Shown here in pieces: positions 12,300-20,102 of a DNA stretch of 64,000 bases. The notes below the pieces were generated by a model. It ran no database searches. It saw nothing but the letters and a program-made list of their open reading frames with translations, and was not told the origin of the DNA. The stretch is taken from NCBI GenBank assembly GCA_024235955.1, contig JACKLJ010000002.1, forward strand, positions 744,001 to 808,000. The letters are read 5' to 3'. Each line of letters begins with the position of its first letter. Position 1 is the stretch's first letter. This stretch comes from Burkholderiaceae bacterium. GTDB taxonomy: Bacteria; Pseudomonadota; Gammaproteobacteria; Burkholderiales; Burkholderiaceae_C. Made by a program: the position numbers and the translations under genes.

Positions 12300-13283
12300 G
12301 TGTTCAAGAACCTGATGCTCTACCGCCTGGGCCCCGGCTGGCCGGCGTCGGCAGACCAACTCGAGGCGGCGCTGGCCGCCGAACCCTTCGCAGAATGCGG
12401 CGCCACGCAGCAGAAATCCGCCGGCTGGGTGCCGCCGCGCGGTGAGGAGCATGGCGCCCTGGTCGAATCCGTGGACGGCCAGTGGATCGCCCGCCTGGCC
12501 ATCGAGACCAAGGCCGTGCCCGGCGACGCCGTGCGCCGCAAGACCCAGGAGGCGGCGGACGAGATCGAGCGCACCACCGGCCGCAAGCCCGGCAAGAAGG
12601 AAGTGCGCGACCTGCGCGACGACGCCCTGCTGGCCCTGCTGCCGCAGGCCTTTCCGCGCCGCTCGCTGGTGACCGTGTGGATCGACCCCGGCAACCGCTG
12701 GCTGGCGCTGGACGCCGGCAGCCAGGGCAAGGCCGACGAGGTGATCACCAGCCTGGTGCGCGTGGCCGGCAAGGGCTTCGAAATCGGCTTGTTGCAAACG
12801 CACAGCTCGCCGCAGGGCGCCATGGCCGCCTGGCTGGCCGACCCGGAGGGCGACGCGCTGCCGCACGCCTTCAACGTCGAGCGCGAGTGCGAGCTGAAAG
12901 GCAGCGGTGACGAACCCGCCGTCGTCAAGTTCACCCGCCATCCGCTGCAGACCGACGAGGTGCGCCAGCACATCCGCGAAGGCAAGCTGCCCACGCGGCT
13001 GGCGCTGGGCTGGAGCGGGCGGCTGGGCTTCGTGCTCACGCAGGCACTGCAGCTCAAGAAGCTGGCCTTCCAGGAGGGCGTGTTCGAGCAGGACGCAGCC
13101 ACCAAGGGTGACGACCGCTTCGACGCCGACGTGGCCCTGCTCACCGGCGAGCTGCGCGCAATGATTCCCGAGCTGATCGACGCGCTGGGCGGCGAGGTCG
13201 AACCCGGTGCCGCCACGCCGGCGCCCGGCGCGCAGCCCGGCACTTCCGATGAACCGGCAGCCCTGGCCGCCGCCACGCCATGA
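12300..13283 (+). CDS. rdgC: Recombination-associated protein RdgC
   Basis: RdgC is a ring-shaped double-stranded DNA-binding protein that modulates RecA and replication-fork recombination. The 327 aa begin MFKNLMLYRL, the nearly invariant RdgC N-terminus, and include RKPGKKEVRDLRDDALLALL split over residues 93-115. The start is GTG at 12300 with no clear Shine-Dalgarno. The C-terminus has an Ala/Pro-rich tail of about 25 residues beyond the E. coli protein (303 aa). It overlaps crcB by an ATGA, so the two are co-translated, with no evident functional link. Confidence 0.95.
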   Translation: MFKNLMLYRLGPGWPASADQLEAALAAEPFAECGATQQKSAGWVPPRGEEHGALVESVDGQWIARLAIETKAVPGDAVRRKTQEAADEIERTTGRKPGKKEVRDLRDDALLALLPQAFPRRSLVTVWIDPGNRWLALDAGSQGKADEVITSLVRVAGKGFEIGLLQTHSSPQGAMAAWLADPEGDALPHAFNVERECELKGSGDEPAVVKFTRHPLQTDEVRQHIREGKLPTRLALGWSGRLGFVLTQALQLKKLAFQEGVFEQDAATKGDDRFDADVALLTGELRAMIPELIDALGGEVEPGAATPAPGAQPGTSDEPAALAAATP

Positions 13284-13690
13284 AGCCGCTCGCCCCTTTC
13301 CTGCCGGTGGTCACGCACCCCGTGGTGGCCATCTGCTTCGGCGCATCGCTGGGCGCGCTGGCGCGCTGGCGGCTGGGCCTGTGGCTGAACCACCCCGACG
13401 GCTGGATGCCCTGGGGCACGCTGGCGGCCAACCTGATCGGCGGCTTTTTGATCGGGCTGGTGCTGGGCTACGCGCACCACCTCGATCTGGCACCGGTGTG
13501 GCGGCTGATGATCATCACCGGCTTCATGGGCGCGCTCACCACCTTCTCCAGCTTCAGCGCCGAGGTGGTGGAAATGGCGCTGGCCGCGCGCTACGTGCAG
13601 GCGTTCGGCACCGTGGTGCTGCACCTGTTCGGCTCGCTGACGATGACGCTGGTGGGCATCAAGCTCGCGGCCGTCCTGTTCGCCAGATAG
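13280..13690 (+). CDS. crcB: Fluoride exporter CrcB/FluC
   Basis: A small membrane channel that forms antiparallel dimers and releases cytosolic fluoride. The 136 aa give four transmembrane helices with the hallmarks GASLGALARWRLG, NLIGGFLIGL and GFMGALTTFSSFS, the last being the conserved TTFSSF phenylalanine-box and sodium-site segment. No fluoride riboswitch precedes it because it starts inside the rdgC stop (ATGA overlap), so expression should be basal and tied to rdgC. Confidence 0.95.
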   Translation: MKPLAPFLPVVTHPVVAICFGASLGALARWRLGLWLNHPDGWMPWGTLAANLIGGFLIGLVLGYAHHLDLAPVWRLMIITGFMGALTTFSSFSAEVVEMALAARYVQAFGTVVLHLFGSLTMTLVGIKLAAVLFAR

Positions 13691-13710
13691 GCCGCTTCCG
13701 CTCCTGCGCC

Positions 13711-14007
13711 CTACCCGCCCCCGCGATGGGTGTGCAGATCCAGGTGGCGCATGAAGGCCTCGCGCGCTGCCTCCGGCACACCGCTGAAGCTGAAGCGCAC
13801 ATGCAGGCGGGGCAGCCGCAGCAGCGCGATGCGGCGCGGCTCGCCCACACGCCAGCCCATCACCAGCGTGCCGCCGCCGTCGAACATGATGTGGGCGCCG
13901 TCGCCTTCGACACGCCAGTCGCGGCCCGCCAGCGCGCCGCCGAGCAGCCGGAGCCACTCGCCCACCGAGGCGCTCATCTCGCGCTCAAAAGACTCCGGCG
14001 TCGCCAC
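13711..14007 (-). CDS. Small hypothetical protein at the end of the AOR operon
   Basis: A 98-residue soluble protein I do not recognise. The start is GTG, sharing one base with the TAG of the MoaD-like gene, so translation is coupled. The N-terminal third is helical (SFEREMSASVGEWLRLLGGA). The rest looks like alternating strands (RVEGDGAHIMFDGGGTLVM, then RRIALLRLPRLHVRFSF), with His residues near the end (HLDLHTHRGGG). There is no signal peptide and no cysteine cluster. Position suggests an accessory of the aldehyde oxidoreductase or of its pterin cofactor, but the sequence alone does not show a function. Confidence 0.7.
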   Translation of the reverse strand: MATPESFEREMSASVGEWLRLLGGALAGRDWRVEGDGAHIMFDGGGTLVMGWRVGEPRRIALLRLPRLHVRFSFSGVPEAAREAFMRHLDLHTHRGGG

Positions 14008-14261
14008 TAGCCGCCCGCGATGGGCGGCCAGATGGCCAGCACGTCGCCCTCGGCCAGCGTGGTGGTGGCGCGCGCTTCGGGCGGCACGAACCTGCCGTTG
14101 ACCAGCACCAGATGCACCAGCTTGGGCGGCAGGTTGAAAGGCTCGATGATGCGGGCGATGCTGGCGCTCGGTTCCACCTCGAGCGCCATGGCGTTGCCCG
14201 GCCGCACCTGAGGCGGCAAGTGCTCGGCGAGCGAGGCGTAGAGCTTGAAGGTGATGTTCAT
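14007..14261 (-). CDS. MoaD/ThiS-family sulfur carrier in the AOR operon
   Basis: An 84-residue beta-grasp protein ending in Gly-Gly (WPPIAGG), the tail that is adenylated and thiocarboxylated in MoaD so that sulfur can be passed to the pterin dithiolene. The internal VLVNGRFVPPEARATTTL and LAEGDVLAIWPP segments fit the family. Its place directly after the AOR FAD subunit matches AOR operons such as that of Aromatoleum aromaticum, where a MoaD-like gene is also found. It probably serves tungstopterin assembly for this enzyme, though it could also act in general Moco synthesis. Confidence 0.88.
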   Translation of the reverse strand: MNITFKLYASLAEHLPPQVRPGNAMALEVEPSASIARIIEPFNLPPKLVHLVLVNGRFVPPEARATTTLAEGDVLAIWPPIAGG

Positions 14262-14272
14262 CGGCGCTCTGG

Positions 14273-14341
14273 AATGCTACTTATTGCATAGCTGCCTGCG
14301 CCCGATGGGCAAGGGCTGAAGGCGATTTTCATTCAAAATTT
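14273..14341 (+). repeat. Family-A dispersed repeat
   Basis: CATAGCTGCCTGCGCCCGAT with the downstream CAAGGGCTG block. It fills the gap between the FAD-subunit stop and the MoaD-like start inside the AOR operon. Confidence 0.88.
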
Positions 14342-14344
14342 CCC

Positions 14345-15640
14345 TCAGCGCCGGCGCTCGTCGGCCGCACCGCTCCAGTGGCCCTGGCCTTGCGCGTTGG
14401 CAAGGTAGGCCTCCATCAGCCGCGTCGGGTCTTCCAGCAGGCGGTCCTTCCAGGGGCCGAGCGGCACCTGGCCCTCCACCAGGCCGCGCATCACGCCCAC
14501 GTGCTCGGTCATGCCCACCGTGTTGCAGCCCACCAGCACGTCGTCCTTGAACTGGAGGCTCAGGTGGCGGTGGTCGTCCTCGTCGGTCAGTTCCACCTGC
14601 TCGCCGCCCGGCATGCCCTGCCAGTTGCCGAAGCTGGTGGAGATCAGCCCCAGCGTGTCGAGCACGTTGATCTGCGTGACCACCTTCAGCGTGGTGGGCT
14701 TGCCCACCATGCCCAGAGCGGCCACACGGGCCTGGTCGGCTGCATTGGGCTGGATGGCGCTGACGATGGTCTTGCCGGAGAAGGGATCGAAGGCCTCGGC
14801 GCAGTCGCCCGCGGCGTAGATGCCCGGCACGTTGGTCTGCATCTGCGCGTCGGTCAGCACGCCCAGCAGGGTGGTGACGCCGCTGTCCTGCAGGAAGCCC
14901 ACGGCCGGGCGCACGCCCACGGCGCTGATCACCAGGTCGGCCTCCAGCACGTCGCCGCCTGAGAGCCTGACGCGCAGCGCGTCGCCCGCACCGGGCTCGA
15001 TCGCCTCCACCTTGCGGCCGGTGAACACGTGCACGCCCTGGGCCTCGCACCAGCGGCGGATCATGTGGCCGGCGGCCGGGCCCATCATGCGCGGCACCAT
15101 GCGGTCGCCCATCTCGACCACGCTGAGATCCACCCCGCGCTGCTTCAGCGCCTCCATGATGATGCAGCCGATGAAGCCCGCACCCATCTGCAGCACCCGC
15201 GCACCCGGCTGGGCGCGCGCGGCGATGGCGCGTGCGTCGGCCAGCGTCCAGCAGGTTTCCACGCCCGGCAGATCCAGCCCCGGGATGGGTGGACGCACGG
15301 GATGCGAGCCGGTGGCGATCAGCAGACGGTCGAAGGCGAGCTTCTGGCCGTCTTCCAGCGTCACGGTGCGGCCCTGAGCGTCCAGCTTGCTCGCCTTGCC
15401 GCTGACGCGGTCGATCCGCAGGGCGGCGAAATGGTCCACCCGCTTGCGCAGGTAGGTGCCTTCTTCCTGGATGTTGCCCACCAGCAGGTAGGGGATCGCC
15501 ATGCGCGAGTACGGCGGCTCCGGCTCGTCGCCGACCAGCGTGATGCGGTCGGCCGGCGCATGCTTGCGGATGGTTTCGGCCGCGATCACGCCCGCCGGGC
15601 CGGCGCCGAGGATGAGGTGGTGCATGGGTGGGGAGCTCAT
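14345..15640 (-). CDS. aorC: AOR FAD/NAD(P) oxidoreductase subunit
   Basis: A pyridine-nucleotide-disulfide-type flavoprotein of 431 aa. It has an N-terminal FAD Rossmann motif (ILGAGPAGVIAAETIR, residues about 8-25), a second NAD-binding motif (VLQMGAGFIGCIIMEAL, near 150-165) and the FAD contact GIYAAGDCAEAFDP near 270. In A. aromaticum AOR the equivalent subunit lets the tungstoenzyme use NAD as acceptor, and the same role is inferred here from operon order. Family-A repeats flank it on both sides. No strong Shine-Dalgarno precedes ATG 15640; ATG 15625 is an alternative. Confidence 0.85.
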   Translation of the reverse strand: MSSPPMHHLILGAGPAGVIAAETIRKHAPADRITLVGDEPEPPYSRMAIPYLLVGNIQEEGTYLRKRVDHFAALRIDRVSGKASKLDAQGRTVTLEDGQKLAFDRLLIATGSHPVRPPIPGLDLPGVETCWTLADARAIAARAQPGARVLQMGAGFIGCIIMEALKQRGVDLSVVEMGDRMVPRMMGPAAGHMIRRWCEAQGVHVFTGRKVEAIEPGAGDALRVRLSGGDVLEADLVISAVGVRPAVGFLQDSGVTTLLGVLTDAQMQTNVPGIYAAGDCAEAFDPFSGKTIVSAIQPNAADQARVAALGMVGKPTTLKVVTQINVLDTLGLISTSFGNWQGMPGGEQVELTDEDDHRHLSLQFKDDVLVGCNTVGMTEHVGVMRGLVEGQVPLGPWKDRLLEDPTRLMEAYLANAQGQGHWSGAADERRR

Positions 15641-15706
15641 ACGCTATCCAAACAAGAGCTGGCAGCGCCCGCCACACAAGGGCAGGCGCCGTTTCTGAAT
15701 GAAAAA
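15641..15706 (+). repeat. Family-A dispersed repeat, diverged
   Basis: A variant core (GAGCTGGCAGCGCCCGCCAC) followed by ACAAGGGCAGG. It lies immediately upstream of the aorC start, in the aorB-aorC gap. Confidence 0.8.
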
Positions 15707-15744
15707 CTGGCAAACCCTCGCCCGCCCGGGCGAGGGCCCCGTGC

Positions 15745-17592
15745 TCACAGTCCCAGGCGTGCCTTGGTGGCAGCCGTGGGCCGGCCTTCGCTGTCCCAGC
15801 CGCGCACTTCGTAGTACTTGGGCAGCATCTCGGCCAGGTGGCTCACCGAGCCCTTGGAGCCGCCGGTCTTGGCGGCTTCGGTCAGCAGGCGCTTGGGCAG
15901 CGAATCGTCGGCCTTGGTGAAGCCGGCGGCGTTGTTGAACTCGCGCTCCATGTTCCAGATGCGCTCGCCGATCTTCTCCAGCTCTTCCACCGTGTAGCCT
16001 TCGTCGCAGGCGGCCTGCAGCTGCGGCGCCAGGTCGGGCAGGCTCCAGGCAAAGGTGGTGAAGATGCAGACGCCGGCCGAGTCGAAGGCCGCGGTGGCGT
16101 CCTGAAAGGCCTTGACCAGTTCCGGCTTGCCTTCGGTGGCGGAGGGTTCGGTCTTGACCGGGATGCCCAGCACTTCCGAGGCGATGGTGTAGCCGCGCAG
16201 GTGGCAGCCGCCGCGGTTGCTGGTGGCGTAGGCCAGGCCGATGCCCTGGATGGCGCGGCCGTCGTAGGCCGGGAATTCCTGCCCCTTGGACGACATCGAC
16301 AGATCCGGGTGCCCGTACCTGGCCGCCAGCCGCTTGGAGCCCATGCCGATCTCTTTGCCGAAGCCGCGGCCGTTCACCGTTTCCTCGGCCAGGAAGGCCA
16401 GCGCCTTGGCGGAGCCGAACGGTGCCTCGATGCCGATCTGCTCCTTGGTGAGCACGCCCATCTCGTACAGCTCCATCACCAGACCCACGGTGGCGCCAAA
16501 GCTGATCGGGTCGATCCCTTCTTCGTTGCACAGCAGGTTGACGTACTGCAGCGCCTCCAGGTCGTTCACGCCGTTGGCGGCGCCCAGCGCCCAGGCCGCC
16601 TCGTACTCCAGGCCGCCGGAAGCGCCCCAGTACTGCGGCTTGGTCTCGACGGTGAAGTGCGTCTCGTCGATCTTGCTGATGCGCCCGCAGGCGATGGTGC
16701 AGCCGAAGCAGGCCTGGTTGGTCACCAGGTGCTTCTTGCCGTCGGTCTTGCGCGGCGTGGCCATGGCCTCGGCGGAGATGTCCTTGGCGCCTTCGAACTG
16801 CACGTCGCGGTGGTTGCGCGTGGGCAGCGCGCCCACTTCGTTGATCACGTTCATCAGCACCTGGGTGCCGAAGGTCGGCAGGCCCTGGCCGGTGACCGGG
16901 TGGTCGTGCAGGATCTTCTTGCGCGCGAAGGTCTCGGCCATGAAGGCCTTGGGATCGCGGATGTTGCCCACACCCTTGGTGCCGCGCACGGCGATGGCCT
17001 TGAGGTTCTTGCTGCCCATCACCGCGCCCACGCCGGAGCGGCCGGCGGCGCGGTGCAGGTCGTTCACCACGGCGGCGAACAGCACCTGGTTCTCGCCCGC
17101 CTTGCCGATGCTGGACACGCGCACCAGCGGGTCCTGGTGCGCCTTCTTGAGCGCCTCCTCGGTTTCCCAGACGCTCTTGCCCCAGATACCGGCGGCGTCA
17201 CGCAACTCGGCCGTGTCGTCGTTGATGTACAGGTACACCGGCTTGGGCGACTTGCCCTCGAAGACGATCATGTCCCAGCCGGCCATCTTCAGCTCGGCGC
17301 CCCAGTAGCCGCCCGAGTTGGAGCAGGCGATGGCCCCGGTGAGCGGGCCCTTGGTGATGACGGTGTAGCGCCCGCCGGTGGAAGCCATGGTGCCGGTCAG
17401 CGGCCCGGTGGCCCAGATGATCTTGTTGTCGGGCGACAGCGGATCGACCTTGGGATCGATCTCGCTGACGAGGTACTTGCTGCCCAGGCCGCGCGAGCCG
17501 ATGTACTCGCGCGCCCATTCCATGTTCAGCGGTTCGGATTTGACGGTGCCCTCGGTCAGGTTGACGCGGAGGATCTTGCCTGCCCATGCCAT
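15745..17592 (-). CDS. aorB: Aldehyde:ferredoxin oxidoreductase, tungstopterin subunit
   Basis: The catalytic AOR subunit oxidises aldehydes to acids (and can run in reverse) with a bis-pterin tungsten centre and one 4Fe-4S cluster. The 615 aa match the family length. The N-terminal GKILRVNLTEGTVKSEPL and the TGPLTGTMASTGGRYTVITK segment bind pterin. The cluster cysteines are CFGCTIAC near 295-302 plus the distal cysteine in AGVCIFTTFA near 508. GGAG lies six bases before ATG 17592. The upstream ferredoxin and downstream flavoprotein make a three-subunit NAD-linked AOR likely. Tungsten rather than molybdenum is inferred from the family and from the nearby tungstate importer. Confidence 0.94.
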   Translation of the reverse strand: MAWAGKILRVNLTEGTVKSEPLNMEWAREYIGSRGLGSKYLVSEIDPKVDPLSPDNKIIWATGPLTGTMASTGGRYTVITKGPLTGAIACSNSGGYWGAELKMAGWDMIVFEGKSPKPVYLYINDDTAELRDAAGIWGKSVWETEEALKKAHQDPLVRVSSIGKAGENQVLFAAVVNDLHRAAGRSGVGAVMGSKNLKAIAVRGTKGVGNIRDPKAFMAETFARKKILHDHPVTGQGLPTFGTQVLMNVINEVGALPTRNHRDVQFEGAKDISAEAMATPRKTDGKKHLVTNQACFGCTIACGRISKIDETHFTVETKPQYWGASGGLEYEAAWALGAANGVNDLEALQYVNLLCNEEGIDPISFGATVGLVMELYEMGVLTKEQIGIEAPFGSAKALAFLAEETVNGRGFGKEIGMGSKRLAARYGHPDLSMSSKGQEFPAYDGRAIQGIGLAYATSNRGGCHLRGYTIASEVLGIPVKTEPSATEGKPELVKAFQDATAAFDSAGVCIFTTFAWSLPDLAPQLQAACDEGYTVEELEKIGERIWNMEREFNNAAGFTKADDSLPKRLLTEAAKTGGSKGSVSHLAEMLPKYYEVRGWDSEGRPTAATKARLGL

Positions 17593-17606
17593 GATGTTTG
17601 CTCCTG

Positions 17607-17632
17607 GATATGTAGCTGCCTGCGCTTGACAG
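17607..17632 (+). repeat. Partial family-A repeat
   Basis: Only the core TGTAGCTGCCTGCGCTTGAC is left, in the aorA-aorB gap next to the aorA stop codon. Confidence 0.6.
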
Positions 17633-18118
17633 TCAAGCGGCGGAGGGCTGGTTGCCCAGCTTGTCGGCCCACTGCTTCATGCGGTCCAGGCCGGTCCAGT
17701 TGGCGTCCACGTAGGTGATGGCGCCGGTCGGGCAGGCCTCGGCACAGGCCGGGCCCTCGGCGCGGTCGTAGCAGAGGTCGCACTTCTGCACCTTGCCGGT
17801 TTCCTGCACGTAGTTGATGGTGCCGAACGGGCAGGCGATGGTGCAGACCTTGCAGCCCACGCAGGTGGACTCGCTCACGATCTTGGCGCCGCTGGCCTTG
17901 TCCACGGTGATGGCCTCCACCGGGCACGCGTGCAGGCACCAGGCCTCGTCGCACTGGGTGCAGGTGTAGGGCACCTTCTTGCCCGTCACGTGGAAGTCGA
18001 ACACCTTGATGCGCGACCTGGCGGTGGCATAGACGCCGTAGTTCTCGTAGGAACAGGCCATCTCGCACTGCATACAGCCGGTGCACTTTTCGGCGTTGAG
18101 GTGCAACACCTTTTGCAT
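17633..18118 (-). CDS. aorA: Four-cluster ferredoxin subunit of AOR
   Basis: A polyferredoxin of 161 aa that should wire electrons between AorB and AorC. Sixteen cysteines fall in four groups: CTGCMQCEMAC (about 13-23), CTQCDEAWCLHACP (52-65), CVGCKVCTIACP (86-97) and CDLCYDRAEGPACAEACP (112-129). This gives four 4Fe-4S clusters in the HycB/DMSO-reductase-B type fold. AGGAGA precedes ATG 18118. It is the first gene of the AOR operon, and its upstream region holds the 22-bp palindrome shared with the tungstate importer. Confidence 0.93.
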   Translation of the reverse strand: MQKVLHLNAEKCTGCMQCEMACSYENYGVYATARSRIKVFDFHVTGKKVPYTCTQCDEAWCLHACPVEAITVDKASGAKIVSESTCVGCKVCTIACPFGTINYVQETGKVQKCDLCYDRAEGPACAEACPTGAITYVDANWTGLDRMKQWADKLGNQPSAA

Positions 18119-18162
18119 GAATCGTCTCCTTGGGTACCGGCGCCGCGACGGTGGACGCCCTG

Positions 18163-18184
18163 CCTATGCAATCAATTGCATAGG
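18163..18184. promoter_or_regulatory. Putative tungsten-regulon operator, site 1
   Basis: Ten-base arms CCTATGCAAT and ATTGCATAGG separated by CA, 45 bp upstream of aorA. The inner 20 bp match the site at 30594-30613 at 17 positions. On the - strand a weak promoter (TTGACT at 18212-18207, CAATAC at 18189-18184) ends exactly where the palindrome begins, which suits repression. Confidence 0.7.
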
Positions 18185-18189
18185 TATTG

Positions 18190-18229
18190 TGACCCCGGGG
18201 TCATTCAGTCAAGATTCAGGGTTAACCCT
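18190..18229. promoter_or_regulatory. Two further palindromes in the aorA-phyH control region
   Basis: TGACCCCGGGGTCA (18190-18203) and AGGGTTAACCCT (18218-18229) are perfect palindromes between the divergent aorA and dioxygenase genes. The first sits in the spacer of the weak aorA promoter. They may bind additional regulators. No family assignment is possible. Confidence 0.45.
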
Positions 18230-18299
18230 TGGTTTTCGGGCGATGCGGGCGGAAAGTCTCAAACTGAGACAGCCGCCCCGCTGCCGCACAATGGGCACC

Positions 18300-19136
18300 A
18301 TGAGCAGCCCCGATCTCACCGAGCGCGCCCGGCAGGCCGTCACGCCCGAACTCGCCCAGGCCTTCGCGCGCGATGGCGCCGTGTGCGTGCGCGGGCTGCT
18401 GAACGCAGAGGAAGTCGCGCTGCTGCGCGAGGGCATCGACGCCAACATCGCCGCCCCCAGCCCGCGCGCCAAGGTGGCCAGCCGGCCGGACGACCCTGGC
18501 TTCTTCATCGAGGATTTCTGCTGCTGGCAGGAGAACGGTGCCTACCGCCGGGTGATCTTTGACTCGCCCCTGGCCGCGGCGGCCGGCCTGCTGATGGCGA
18601 GCCGCCAGGTGCGCCTGTACCACGACCACATGCTCACCAAGGAGCCCGGCACGCGCCAGCGCACGCCCTGGCACCAGGACCAGCCCTACTACAACATCGA
18701 GGGCCGGCAGAACGTGAGCTTCTGGATCCCGGTGGATCCGGTGCGACGCCATTCCACGCTGGAGTTCGTCGCCGGCTCGCACCAGGGCCCGTGGCTGATG
18801 CCGCGCAGCTTCATGGACCATCAGGCCAAGTGGTTCCCCGAAGGCAGCCTGCAGGACCTGCCGGACATCGAGGCCGCGCGCGAGCGCTTTCCCATCATCG
18901 GCTGGCCGGTGGAACCGGGCGACGTGATCGCCTTCCACATGCTCAGCCTGCACGCCTCTGCCGGGGTGGACGGCGACACGCGCCGGCGTGTGTTCTCGGT
19001 GCGCATGCTGGGCGACGACGTCACCCACGCGCCGCGCCCCTGGGTCACCTCGCCGCCATTCCCCGGTCTGGCGGACCGGCTGCCGGCCGGCGCGGCGATG
19101 GACGACGCGCTGTTTCCCGTGCTGTGGACCAGCTGA
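18300..19136 (+). CDS. Phytanoyl-CoA dioxygenase (PhyH) family protein
   Basis: A non-haem Fe(II)/2-oxoglutarate-dependent oxygenase of 278 aa. The iron triad is visible: HQD in RTPWHQDQPYYN (about 125-135) and the distal His in FHMLSLHAS near 215, followed by an Arg in GDTRRRVFSVR for 2-oxoglutarate. In this family the substrate can range from fatty acyl-CoA to small hydroxylated metabolites. ATG 18300 is preferred over 18291. It is divergent from the AOR operon and shares its control region, so a link to aldehyde or acid metabolism is possible but unproven. Confidence 0.85.
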   Translation: MSSPDLTERARQAVTPELAQAFARDGAVCVRGLLNAEEVALLREGIDANIAAPSPRAKVASRPDDPGFFIEDFCCWQENGAYRRVIFDSPLAAAAGLLMASRQVRLYHDHMLTKEPGTRQRTPWHQDQPYYNIEGRQNVSFWIPVDPVRRHSTLEFVAGSHQGPWLMPRSFMDHQAKWFPEGSLQDLPDIEAARERFPIIGWPVEPGDVIAFHMLSLHASAGVDGDTRRRVFSVRMLGDDVTHAPRPWVTSPPFPGLADRLPAGAAMDDALFPVLWTS

Positions 19137-19137
19137 A

Positions 19138-19207
19138 CATCGCTCTTATTCTGATAGCTTCCTGCGCCCGCCAGTAGAGGGCTGCAGCCTGTTTTCGTTC
19201 TCAATCC
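19138..19207 (+). repeat. Family-A dispersed repeat
   Basis: The core GATAGCTTCCTGCGCCCGCC lies in the convergent gap between the PhyH gene and modE. It leaves almost no other intergenic sequence. Confidence 0.88.
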
Positions 19208-19222
19208 TGAAGCTGCACCCGG

Positions 19223-19993
19223 TCAGCCTGACAGCGCCAGCACCACGGCGGTGTCGTCCAGCCAGGCCGTCACGCGGCTGCCCGTGCGCAGCCGGTTGGG
19301 TCGGTCGGCAAAACCCACCAGTTGCTGGCCGCCCGCCAGGGTGAGCGTGACCTCGTCGCGCCGGCTGCCGCGCGACAGGCGCAGTGCCTGGCCTGCGAGC
19401 CCGGTGGCGCCCTCGACCGCCGCCGGGTCGCCGCCGGGCACGACGCGTACCGCCGTCGCCTTGGCCAGCGCCAGCAGCGGCAGCCCGGGTGCCAGTGTCA
19501 GCAGCTCGGCGCTTTCGCGCGTGATGAGCGAGGCCAGTTCGCCCCCACCATCCAGCGCCAGCCGCACGCGCACCATCGGGTCGCGCGTGCCGCCGCTGTC
19601 CAGGCCCAGGACGCGGCAGCGCAGGTGGTTGCGCATGCTGGTGCGCGGTGCGCCCACGGCGGCGGCTCCCTGCGGCGCGTTGAGCTTCGCCAGCACGCCG
19701 CGGCGCGCCTCGTCCATCAGGTCGGCCGCCTGCAGCAGGCGCTCGCCGGCCGGCGTGATGCGCGCGCCGCCGCCGCCGGCGCCGCCCACGCTGCTGTCCA
19801 CCAGCGGCTCGCCCGCCAGGTTGGTGAGCGTGTGGATCGCCTGCCAGGCCGCCTTGTAGCTCACGCCGGCCGAGCGCGCCGCCTCGGAGATCGAGCCATG
19901 CAGCGCCACCTGCTTGAGGATGTCGATGCGCTTGTCCGCCTGCGCGTAGCCCAGGGAACGGGTGGAGAGGGGTCGCTTGGCCATGCGGGGCAT
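19223..19993 (-). CDS. modE: Molybdate-responsive regulator ModE
   Basis: ModE binds molybdate or tungstate and represses modABC while activating some Mo-enzyme genes. The 256 aa have a LysR-like winged HTH (about 20-110: RIDILKQVALHGSISEAARS then SYKAAWQAIHTL) and two tandem Mop/TOBE domains (about 115-185 and 188-255), the oxyanion sensor. The size equals E. coli ModE (262 aa). It is divergent from modA with a ModE-type inverted repeat between them. ATG 19984 is an alternative start. Confidence 0.93.
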   Translation of the reverse strand: MPRMAKRPLSTRSLGYAQADKRIDILKQVALHGSISEAARSAGVSYKAAWQAIHTLTNLAGEPLVDSSVGGAGGGGARITPAGERLLQAADLMDEARRGVLAKLNAPQGAAAVGAPRTSMRNHLRCRVLGLDSGGTRDPMVRVRLALDGGGELASLITRESAELLTLAPGLPLLALAKATAVRVVPGGDPAAVEGATGLAGQALRLSRGSRRDEVTLTLAGGQQLVGFADRPNRLRTGSRVTAWLDDTAVVLALSG

Positions 19994-20032
19994 TGTGCCG
20001 CTGGCCCCGGAGCCGGATCGCCGGTGCTACAC

Positions 20033-20057
20033 TCGTTATTCTATTGTTGAATAGCGA
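20033..20057. promoter_or_regulatory. Putative ModE operator
   Basis: TCGTTATTC - 7 bases - GAATAGCGA is an inverted repeat with one mismatch between modE and modA. It resembles the E. coli ModE site, with its CGTTAT and ATAACG half sites. ModE should repress modABC, and perhaps modE, from here when molybdate is plentiful. Confidence 0.75.
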
Positions 20058-20102
20058 AGCACCCTCCCACCTTCGCATCGTCCCGCAGGAGCTTGCCACC
20101 TC

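Noticed and set aside
14281..14300. Third copy of the CTATGCA/TGCATAG operator at TTGCATAG near 14285
   Set aside because: Only one half site is present and it belongs to the family-A repeat.
14277..15713. Alternative long - strand frame overlapping aorC and the flanking repeats
   Set aside because: It lacks family similarity, while the aorC frame has both nucleotide-binding motifs.
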